From: Pratylenchus scribneri
Lineage: Eukaryota; Nematoda; Chromadorea; Rhabditida; Pratylenchidae
DNA length: 64,000 nucleotides
Reading direction: 5' to 3'
NCBI GenBank assembly: GCA_030063045.1
Contig: JAQSEB010000002.1
Location: 4,340,001-4,404,000 of the forward strand
Position numbers and translations under genes: made by a program
In this document: positions 55,270-64,000 of the stretch, in pieces
Layout: every line of letters begins with the position of its first letter
Numbering within the stretch: position 1 is the stretch's first letter
The notes under the pieces: generated by a model
Told to the model about the DNA's origin: nothing
Databases searched by the model: none
Seen by the model: only the letters and a program-made list of their open reading frames with translations

Positions 55270-57164
55270 ATGTCAACAAGAATTAATAATAACAATTTTG
55301 ATAAAAATAACATCATTTGTGGATGCAAAGGAATACGGTTTTAAAAAGAATTAAAAAATCACAATTTCATTAAATTAATTAGATTTTGCGCATATTGTTT
55401 GGATTCGGACCGAATAATTTCCAAAAATATTGCCAAGGATTTATCTCCCTACAATGGCCACAAATGCTTTATTTTTAATCCACGTGATCGAAAAGCGCAT
55501 TATATGTAAAAAAAATAATTTTTTTGAAAAATTTATTTGATTAATTTTTCAGTCCTTCACTATTTTATAATTCATCTTTGGTTGAGATTTATGCCGAAAT
55601 TAATTCCAAATCCACTAATCATGTTTGTACAATGCAATGCACCGATGAATTGGATGGAGTTTTGATATTGGAAGATTTTATTTCCGTGAATGAAGAGCAA
55701 AGCCTAATCGAGCAAATTGACAAAAGTGAGTGGAAATTTTCACAATCAGGAAGGCTAAAACAGGTTTAAACCTCTTTTAAAAATTTAAATTGATTGGAAA
55801 ATTCAAGGATTTCGGCCCCCAAGTGAATTTCAAACAAAAGAAGATAAAGATGGACCAATTTAAAGGCCTCCCAAAATATACTGACATCTTATTGGATAAA
55901 ATCAATGATTTAAATTGTGAAAAATTGAGCGGCTTTTTCCCGGTGGAATTGTGCAATTTGGATTATTCTCCTAAACGGCTTTCATCAATTGATATGCACA
56001 TTGACGATCAATGGATTTGGGGCGAACGATTGATCAGGTTTTAAAGAAGTTGCAGACAATCTTGGAAAAGGGGCACTTCCTTATTTTTCCAGATCTTTAA
56101 CGGGTCAATTTTCGAAATCTTGTCTTCTACGTGTTCACGAAAATAGGCTCATTCGATTCGGTATGGTCGATTTAGTCTATGAAATTTTAATTTCAAACCA
56201 ATATTAGAGCTTAGGCAAAAGTTAGTAAACCAAAACCGGTTTGGGTTTAAACAACGGTTCAGCTTTTAAAAACGAGTTCATACCGGTTTAAAATTGAAAT
56301 TTCATAGAGTAAATCGATCAAGAATCGAATGAGCCTATTCTCAAACCTCTGGGTTGCCTATAAATCGGGATTTCTAAAATTGGTGGGTTAAAGGCCTTGG
56401 AAATTTTAAATGCCCAATGTCCAAGATTATCCGTAAATATAAATAATATCCTCAAATTTTAATAGCATATTTTTCAGCATTAATATGCTCAGTGATAGTT
56501 TGATTACTCTACAGAATTTGGAAACAAATTTGCTTGTATTTTTACCGCTCTATCGCCGATCTCTGCTCTGCTTGAGTGGGACTCAACGGCATTTATGGGA
56601 ACATTCAATTTTTGCACATCATGTGACGGAAAGAAGAGTAGTTATTACATTGCGTGAGGCTGCTCAAGGATTTCTCGTTAGTTTATGCCATTTTAAAATT
56701 TAAAAATGGGAAATATTTAACTCGAAAAAGGATCGAAAATGCCAAAAAAATGGTTCATAGGATTATCCTAAACCCCATAGCCCTTATACCCAATCGATAG
56801 ATCTCATCAAATCGCATCATTTAATTACGTTTTGGCTTTGGGTTTAACCAAATCTAATTTAGTTTTAAACCTTTAAACCAAAATGTGGTTTAAACGGTTT
56901 AAAACCCTTTAATTGTTGACCAAACCAAAATGTGGTTTAAACCGTTTAAACCCTTTAATTGTGACCAAACCATAACCAAATTATATACCATTCAATGAGT
57001 TTTAGGACCAGCTATTTTGGATATATTTGGTTTGGGAATGTGTGGGACAAACCCTTAAACCATTATTTATTCGCTTAAAAATTCTTAATATTTAGGAAGG
57101 AAGTGAACATGAAGAAATTGGACGTGAGCTCTTTAACCGATCGCAACGACGAATAGATGTTTAA
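55270..57164 (+). CDS. ALKBH4, Fe(II)/2-oxoglutarate dioxygenase
   Basis: An AlkB-family dioxygenase; ALKBH4 in other animals acts on actin and DNA/chromatin-related processes. Exons 55270-55337, 55383-55505, 55553-55763, 55808-56037, 56478-56676 and 57096-57164 are GT-AG with consistent phases and give 299 residues, against 302 in human. Landmarks: N-terminal CGCKGIRFCAYC, LILEDFISVNEE, WKFSQSGRLKQDFGPQVNFK, ELCNLDYSP, the iron ligand HxD in DMHIDDQWIWGERLI, RHLWEHSI (second His region), ERRVVITLRE (2-oxoglutarate Arg) and the tail EEIGRELFNRS. Intron 4 holds a palindromic remnant of the 61-bp family; intron 5 holds a GACGCGTC-core repeat. Confidence 0.94.
56740..57065. repeat. GACGCGTC-core repeat, two units
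   Basis: CGATAGATCTCATCAAATCG (eroded core), two units, ACCATTCAATGAGTTTTAGG, then TTTGGGAATGTGTGGG; in ALKBH4 intron 5. Confidence 0.65.
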
Positions 57165-57858
57165 TGGATGAACGGTGAAGAACAATGACTAATTTTGATC
57201 ATTTTAAATTCTCAGTTTTTATTTTGTTAATTTCCATTCTCAAATTCAACTTTTCAATGTTATTAATTTTATTTTCCTAAATTCTCAATTTTCTAATGTT
57301 TTATAAAATAAATTCAAAAGAAAACACTGTGAAATTTATTCATTTTATTTCTAAAAAACAGCAGCAAAAAATGTGTGTGTGTTTATTTTGATTTTGATTG
57401 ATTGATGAGGTCATATCTTGGCGCTGTTTCCAGCTAACTAAGTTTATAAAAAATTGATTGGGATGGGCGTTTAAGAGGATTGGCGTGATTATTTGAATAA
57501 TTGTTTATATTGATAAGAAAACAAAATTTGCGCTGGATAGAAGAGGGTCACAAGATGTCTTAACGGATTTATTGGATAGTTTTTAATGATAAAATGGTCC
57601 CAAAAATTAATTATTTTTCTAGAGGGTCAAAATTGGTTTTTTTTTTCTTTTTTGATGGTGAAATGGTGCCGAAAAATTAAAAAATTTACCCCCTCTCTGA
57701 TTAAATTGTGATGATTTGATTATAAAATGAATTTTTTTATGTAGGTTCAGGTGGTCACAAAATAAGCGAATAAATTTTATGTGGAAATGAATATATAAAA
57801 TAGCATGAAGGATGGGTGGTGGGAGGAATAGGCAAGTGTAATTCTCATCATCTATCAT
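57165..57858. other. Convergent 3' region between ALKBH4 and HMGB genes
   Basis: AT-rich with AATAAA-type hexamers on both strands (for example near 57306 on plus). No further gene was seen. Confidence 0.5.
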
Positions 57859-59518
57859 TTATCCATGTTGTTGGGGCTGATTTCCACCATGTTGTTCCTC
57901 CAGAATTTGCATTGGCAGCTGGCCAGGTTGTTGGGCTGCTTGCGATTGTTGCTGGACAATGACCATTTGCGGCTGACGGGTGGTTGTGACCATTGTGGTG
58001 GTGGTAGATGGATTCAAATGTTGCTCAACCATCTTGGATGGAATTTTGGGAAATTTAATTCACTTTTGGGTCAAAAAAATTTTTGAAATTTTTTATTACT
58101 CTATGATATGGTACTGGCTTGATCGATGTGTTTCAATTTTCGAGGACCAATGAGCTAAGCAAAAATCTTTCCTTGGTTTTGCATAAATATAAAAAGTATA
58201 CAAGTTTTATGACCATTTTAAGATTCCAAGTACAAGTAGGGAGGGCTAGTGGCTAGGTTAAGATGAGAGTTTTATAATAAATCCAAAGGTATCCCCGGAG
58301 CGTAATTTTGCTAAAAAATTTTTTTAGCAAAATTTGGAAATTTTTTTAAAAATTTTAATGAATGTAAAGGTACCCTATATCCCCTATGGGTCGAAATATT
58401 TGTTTTTGTTAAGTGGCATAATTATGTAAAACCTTGTAGTTAGTAGATTCGTACTGAACTATTGGGCTTGCCGATTTTAGGATTTTGAAAATTTTTATTC
58501 ACCAAAGCTATAAATCCAAACCTGTTGCTTAAGATCCCCGGCGATTGGTTTGACTTCTCCAATAGCGGCTTGTCCTGAGAAAAATTGCTTCCCTCCTCCT
58601 CCCATTATTTGGGCATTCTCACTCCGATAGGCGCGCATTTCCTTAAATTTTCACTATTTAAATTAAATTCGAAATTATAATTTACATCAGCATATCGTTC
58701 CTTGTCCTCTTGGGCTTTCTTCTCGAAAATTTGTCTTTCCTCTTCCGGCAGTGCTTTCCATCGCAGCCCCAGCTCCTGGGCGATTTGGCCAACTTTCCAC
58801 TCCGGATGACTGGCCGAGACTTCCTGGCGTTTTTCATTTGAGAAGAAAAAGAAGGCAGACCTGAAGATTTTTACATTCATTTTTATTTTTAGATTTTTTA
58901 AATTCATACAATGCCCTCTTTGGCGCATTCGGGTCCTTCTTAGCTCGCTTCTTCTTTTTGAGCACATCTTCACCTCCATAGGCGGCCACCTCGGCCTGAT
59001 AGCGTTCAGCATCCTTTTGGGCCAGCTCGAAGAAGCGCTTTTTCTCATCGTCGGTCATAGTCTCAAAAGTTAAGTAAATTAAAAAAATGTTGAGAAAAAT
59101 TAGTAACCTTCCATTTCTGCGAACATTTCTTCGAGATTTCAGTCACTTGAACACATTCATTTGGGTATTTCTTCTTATGTTCCTCTAAAAAAACACCAAT
59201 TTTATTATTAAATTAACAATTTTAATCCAACCGTAGCACATTTTGACGAAAAATCCGTATGGGGAAGTCTTCCCACGGACCAGCGGTCTCTCATGATGCA
59301 TGTTGAATGTACTGTTTGAGGGGCGCTGTTGCGGAATAACATGATGGATGATTTGTTGCGGTTGATGAATGCCAGTAACGCCGGGTTGCTGTTGGATTGT
59401 GTATTGGCCACTTGGCGTGTTCACAATGTACGAATTCGCAATCTTATTAACGTAAATATTTTGAGAGTTAATTTAAAATGAAAGTACTAACCATTTCAAT
59501 GCCGTTGCTGTTTTCTTT
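57859..59518 (-). CDS. Two-box HMGB-type chromatin protein (HMG-1.2/DSP1-like)
   Basis: A nuclear architectural DNA-bending protein. Minus-strand exons 59518-59492, 59442-59232, 59184-59108, 59061-58910, 58860-58686, 58641-58522 and 58032-57859 have consistent phases and about 311 residues. Box A: GKTSPYGFFVKMCYEEHKKK, CSQKWKTMTDDEKKRFFELA. A basic linker KKKKRAKKDPNAPKRALSAF leads into box B (FSNEKR, WKVGQIAQELG, RWKALPEEER). The N-terminus is Gln/His-rich and the C-terminus is Thr/Gln-rich (VIVQQQSQAAQQPG). It lacks the acidic tail of vertebrate HMGB1, as in invertebrate relatives. The first coding exon is uncertain: the first ATG in this model is at 59494, but an upstream exon is possible. 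Confidence 0.92.
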
Positions 59519-60358
59519 CTAAATGTTAAGCGCCAATGTACGAATAATAGTTTTAAAAAAGTAATCAGCAATCTCTAAAATATCTAAAATGTGATTATTG
59601 CTTCGGAAAAATAAGTAATTTGGCAAGTATAAAGTACGTCAATTCTCTTCTTTTGACAACATAAACATAGCATGCGCGAACAAAGTCCCCGCTTCACTTT
59701 GCTTTTGCTTTGGGCGCGGCGCTTTTCTGTTTCCTTAAAGCAAAAATCAATACTGGAGTTTCGAAGCGAAAGACAATTTGCCAATTTTATTATTTTAAAC
59801 ATAAAATGAATTCAACAAACACCGTAGTAAAAAATGTCGCTTGAGGGCAGAATAGTCAGTTGTTGAAGATTCTTGGATTTATTTGCTCTTTAAACTTTAT
59901 CTCTAGGATAGGCCATGCATTAAGCATTAAGCTTTAAAATCTTTTCAAAGAATTGGAAATTAATTGACGATGGATGCTTGACCGATGATTAATTTTACGC
60001 CGCCGATTAAATTTCACCCGGAAAATCCCCAACGGGCAGAGGTCGCTTTTTCAATTTTGCTTCCATCAACCAACCGATAGAAGTCGCAATTCATTTAATT
60101 TTGTTCCCTCAACCAAACGTTGATTTCTCTATGGCCTATTGGCCAGATTGGATTGGGGATCTGTTTATTTCCAGTCTTCCATGCCGCCCAATGATAGGGG
60201 CTTGGGCAATTAATCAGAATGGGAATGGGGAAATGTGGACGCAATTTTGGGGGCCAACCAATTGTTGGCGGCCAAATAAACATGGCCGGCCCCAATGGAA
60301 TTTGGACTCGTCGGACAGCCGGGCCGGTGGAGGCACCTTTGCTTATATCAGCGACTGG

Positions 60359-60368
60359 TTATATAAAA
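60359..60368 (+). promoter_or_regulatory. TATA box of the FAR gene
   Basis: TTATATAAAAG lies about 100 bp upstream of the FAR start codon, at a spacing that fits a strong, TATA-driven secreted-protein gene with a short leader. The upstream region 59519-60358 has no recognised gene. Confidence 0.6.
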
Positions 60369-60465
60369 GATGGGCAAAAGTTACGGCCAAGCCACATTTT
60401 ACTTTTCTGTTTTCTCGACCAAAATCAACCCAATTCCCACAAATCCACTCGAAACAATCGAAAAT

Positions 60466-61279
60466 ATGCTTAAGTTGGTCTGCATTTTGGCTTTTCTGGC
60501 CTTGGCCCATTCCGCAGTGATTCCACCGCTGGATCTGAATTCCATTCCCGAGGAATACCGAGGTAAATTTGACTCAGAAAGGATGGGAAATGTGAGCAAA
60601 ATGCAAAGTTTGTCCCTTTGTAGATTTGGTGCCACCGGAGGTCACCACCTTCTACAATGAGCTGACCGAGGAGGACAAACAAATTTTGAAGGAAATTGCC
60701 GGCCGCCATGAGGAATTCCAAAATGAGGACCAAGCATTGGAGGCCTTGAAGGCCAAAAGCGAGAAGCTCTACAACAAGGTGGGGGACTGATGGAATTGAC
60801 TTAAAATGATCGCCTTTTCCCAGGCTGTGGAACTCCGAAACTTGGTCAAGGGCAAAATTGATGCGTTGAACCCTGAGGCCAAGGAGTTCGTCACCGGGGT
60901 TCGTTTAATGAATTTTTGGATTATTTATTTGATGTAAAATAATTTTTTTTTAGGTTATTGACAAGCTGAAGGCCCTTCGCCCCAAGCCCGGAGAGAAGCC
61001 CAACTTGGAGGAATTGCGCAAAGCGGCCAATGAAATCATCGAGAAGTGAGTTTGGAATTTACGGATTTTTTGTCTAATTTCCCATTTTTAAAGGTACAAG
61101 GGCCTTAACGACGAGGCCAAGGAATCGTTGAAGACCAACTTCCCCAAAATCACTGGAATTGTTTCGAGTGAGTCATAAGTGGCCACTGATAATTACTTTC
61201 AACTCAATTTTCAGACGAAAAGTTCCAGAATTTGGCCAAAAGCCTGTTGAAGCCGGAGGGCGCTGCACCAGCTGCTTAA
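60466..61279 (+). CDS. Fatty-acid and retinol-binding protein (FAR)
   Basis: A nematode-specific, secreted alpha-helical lipid carrier; in plant parasites FAR proteins coat the surface and are linked to host lipid signalling. Exons 60466-60562, 60624-60778, 60824-60898, 60954-61045, 61094-61167 and 61215-61279 give 185 residues, the normal family size. Signal peptide MLKLVCILAFLALAHS. Family motifs: IPEEYRDLVPPEVTTFYNEL, EEDKQILKEIA, LKAKSEKLYNKAVELRNLV, LRPKPGEKPNLEELRKAANE and ESLKTNFPKITGIVSNEKFQ. A polyadenylation signal AATAAA lies at 61358-61363. Confidence 0.96.
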
Positions 61280-61357
61280 ATGAGAGCAAAGAAGAATGAG
61301 AAAGAAGTCAGAATAATCCATCACACACACCACAATAATATTTTTGTCTTCAAATGA

Positions 61358-61363
61358 AATAAA
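61358..61363 (+). promoter_or_regulatory. Polyadenylation signal of the FAR gene
   Basis: AATAAA about 80 bases after the FAR stop codon. Confidence 0.7.
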
Positions 61364-61444
61364 CATTTGGCAATAAAAAAAAATGAACAAATCAAAGGGC
61401 GGAAAATTGGGGTTGATTGAGTGGAATTTTTTACGAAATTGAAG

Positions 61445-61467
61445 CCCCCCCCCCCCCCCCCCCCCCC
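61445..61467 (+). repeat. Poly-C tract (23 C; poly-G on the minus strand)
   Basis: Uninterrupted 23-base homopolymer between the two FAR genes. Confidence 0.95.
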
Positions 61468-61850
61468 AAAGTCTTCTTAAGATCACATCTGTTCCACAAT
61501 CCATAAAGACCAGTCCGATTAATCTTTTCAATTGTTAAAAACTTAAAAAATAGGAAGTTTTTTTTGCCGAAAGATCGGTTTTTAGAATAACTCTTCCTTG
61601 ATCCTAGACCATATAAACCTTATATTACCTGAGAGAGTTTTCATTGAGATATTTTTTGTTCTCAAATTAGGCCAAAATTCAGTATTAAAACGTCCAAACC
61701 TTCTTTTAAACCCGACAATCTCCAGAGGCCAATCGATGCGTCTTGATATGGTTTAAGATTAGATACAAAGTTATTATGCTTTCGGCAAATAATTCGATTT
61801 TTGGAAAAAAAAGATTTAATGCTTTCAGCAAAAATCCGCACCTTTAAAAA

Positions 61851-63228
61851 ATGTTGATTTTCCTTTGTTCTTTCGTTGTTATTGGCCATTTCCTTTATCC
61901 GATCGATGCCTTTCCATCCATCAACCAACAACAACAAGCTCAGAATAATTTGCGCAACACAATTCAAGGCTTATTTACGATGATTAGGGCCCGGATTTTT
62001 AGGTTTTTTGACCAATTTTTGGATGACATGAAGTAAATAAATAATGTTTTTGAGCATTTATTTCATGCTTTAACATTGTTTTTTTGGACCTATTCTACTT
62101 ATTTTAATCAATTTTCGCGAATTTCATTGTAAAAATGCAAAAAGTACTTAATTTGAGTTACTCAAACTTTTTTTCTGGCAAATTTCTCAAAAAAAAAACT
62201 AAATAGAAACCTATTTGCGATTTTGTTACCTAAAAATCCGGCTCTAATATGATAATCATTTTATCAGTAGTCAAATTTAGAAGTGATCCCATTGGAAGCG
62301 CGCGATTTCTATGAGAATTTGACAAGAAGCGATCGGCAAGTTTTGGAAAAAGTCCTCTCGAAAGCACCCAGCTATGCAAGTGTTGGAGAAGTTTTGACCG
62401 GTAATTTTTGGGCTGCTTAGGAGTTTATGATAATAATAATTAGGGATAAAAACGGTCTAGCTTTGATGGTGATAAAACTGCTGGTTCAATTTTTATAGTA
62501 TTTTGGGCATAAAAATTAGCTATTAATTGATATGAAAAGCATTGCCAAACTATTGGATATTTACATAATTAAGGCTACAAAAAATGGCCACAAAATCAAC
62601 TTAATCAAACCACCGATTTTTGGGCCATAACCCTGCAAATATCCAACAATGGCCAATGCTTTTTATATCAATTTATAGCCAATTTTATGCTCTACAAAAT
62701 AGTATATAAATTTACCCAGTAGCATTGCCGTATTAAACGCTATAAACCGTTTTATCTCCAATTGTCGTAGGCGATGATCGGTTTGACTGGACTAATTCCT
62801 TTCTTAATCAAAGACCTTCGAAATGGTTCAAACACTCTCTATGATAAAGCCGTCCAAATGGTGACAAGTGTTCGGCAGACGATTGCAAAATTGAATCCTC
62901 CGGCTCGCTCATTTGTTGATGAAGTAATTTTGAAATTGAATTCATAAAATAAGTTTCCATTTCCACAGTCAGTGGAGCAAATAAAAAATGCCTTGGGCAA
63001 AGGATTCAGCGTGGATTTTGTGAAAACCGAAGTGAATCAAATTGTTCAACGCTACAAAGCGCTGGATGAGGATGCCAAAATGGAATTGCGCGAGGCATTC
63101 CCAATGGCGGCTGCCATTGTTGACAGTAAAAATTGGAATTTATTGGGAGAATTTTACATGTTTTTTTATTGATAGATGCGATTATCCGAACTCTTGCCTC
63201 TGGGATATTCGGAATTCAAAACGAATAA
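61851..63228 (+). CDS. Divergent FAR-like secreted protein
   Basis: Proposed exons 61851-61968, 62281-62390, 62771-62923, 62969-63125 and 63176-63228 give 196 residues. Signal peptide MLIFLCSFVVIGHFLYPIDA. The fold pattern of FAR is retained although identity is low: EVIPLEARDFYENL (compare DLVPPEVTTFYNEL), NTLYDKAVQMV (SEKLYNKAVEL), KLNPPARSFVDE and QRYKALDEDAKMELREAFP (EKYKGLNDEAKESLKTNFP). The exon 1/2 boundary is in the same phase (1) and place as in FAR. It requires a GC donor (CAAG|GCTTAT); the exon 2 donor (GAA|GTTTTG) is weak. It probably arose as a tandem duplicate. An unrelated secreted helical protein is the alternative. Confidence 0.68.
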
Positions 63229-63315
63229 TGAAGAGAATAATTGAAGACAGATTATTAATTAATACATTTATTGATACATTTATTCCATTAACATTCGATA
63301 GAAAAAACTTGTCTT

Positions 63316-63471
63316 TAGAGATTGGCGCGGCACGGGATTCGGGATTGCGGGATTTCGCGATTCGTCCCGCATATTTTTGGAGGAAAAAATCCCGCATGCG
63401 GGATGTCCCGCAAAATTTAGAAGAAAAGATCCGTGCGCGGGATCTCGCAGAGGGCATTTTGCCAATCTCTA
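63316..63471. mobile_element. 156-bp hAT-like MITE
   Basis: TIR TAGAGATTGGC / GCCAATCTCTA with the 8-bp target duplication CTTGTCTT (63308-63315 and 63472-63479). The interior is full of GCGGGAT/ATCCCGC short inverted boxes. It lies 87 bp after the FAR-like stop codon. Confidence 0.87.
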
Positions 63472-63861
63472 CTTGTCTTATGTCTCTCTGAAACTGAAAT
63501 CAGCTAAATTTGACTCAAATTTCGGTTAATTTTGACTCAAATTTCGGTTAATTTTCACTTAAAAGTTGCCAGAATTGAGGCTATCTTTAATCGACAATTG
63601 ACTAAATATTGACTCAAAATTATCCGACAATTGAGTCAATTTTAAGCGTAGAAAAGATTACGGTAGCGGCTAAATTTGGGTAAATTGTGGGCTAAATGTG
63701 ACTCAAAATTGAGCCAATTTTGAGTAAAATTTGGTTAAAATTTTCGCATCAATTTTTTTCATCCAAGACCCTTTATTTTAATATTAGCCGTCCATCAAGA
63801 ACGGCACGGGGCGCAGTTGTCCCTCCAAAATTTTGGGCCACAAAAGGCCATCTAAATTAAC

Positions 63862-63886
63862 CCCTTAGCTCTCGGAGAGCTAAGGG
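63862..63886. other. Perfect 12-bp hairpin
   Basis: CCCTTAGCTCTC and its exact inverse separated by one base. It lies in the last 500 bp of the window (63480-64000), where I see short direct repeats (GACTCAAATTTCGGTTAATT twice near 63510) and no gene. Confidence 0.6.
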
Positions 63887-64000
63887 AGCCATGTAAAGTC
63901 ACTAATTTTTGAGTTATATATGCCCTGGCTGAGGGCTTTTATTTTATGGGAAGCAAATCAGAGCAAGGAACGGCTAGAGGAAATGAAATAGTGCTGGGGC

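Overview
The window looks like nuclear DNA of a nematode, most probably a plant-parasitic cyst-nematode relative (Heteroderidae; inference). It is AT-rich and has many short GT-AG introns plus a few GC-AG introns. It encodes a nematode-only fatty-acid/retinol-binding (FAR) protein, and its introns are full of non-autonomous transposons. No bacterial, viral or CRISPR features were seen.

Layout: (1) 1-6924 is a duplicated block (copy A). It holds the first two coding exons of an aspartyl aminopeptidase (-), a small secreted basic peptide gene (+) and the first four exons of a WDR60-like dynein-2 intermediate chain (+), where it breaks off. (2) 6925-13456 carries minus-strand genes: a B-box fragment, a damaged Ulp1/C48 protease and an unknown five-exon gene. 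(3) 13457-18743 is the complete aspartyl aminopeptidase (-, 12 exons). (4) 17600-24050 is copy B of the block. Here it is joined to complete partners: aminopeptidase on one side and the 16-exon WDR60-like gene (21247-29364) on the other. Copy B is therefore the ancestral arrangement as seen in this window. (5) 30424-36240 is an ELO-type fatty acid elongase (+). (6) 36241-50060 is a GC-rich unassigned stretch and then a long mevalonate kinase (+) with large low-complexity insertions. (7) 51497-53629 is an acidic, disordered, exon-duplicated protein ending in a CaaX box (-). (8) 55270-57164 is ALKBH4 (+). (9) 57859-59518 is a two-box HMGB protein (-). (10) 60466-63228 is a classical FAR gene followed by a divergent FAR-like paralogue (+).

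Gene models were built by hand. For most multi-exon genes every junction was checked for splice dinucleotides and phase, and the lengths sum to an open frame. The genes are mainly unrelated housekeeping genes. Possible links are lipid biology (ELO, mevalonate kinase, FAR) and a prenylatable protein convergent with mevalonate kinase. The most distinctive non-coding signals are repeat families that recur in the introns of nearly every gene, and several elements whose target-site duplications can be read exactly. These include two insertions present in only one copy of the duplicated block.
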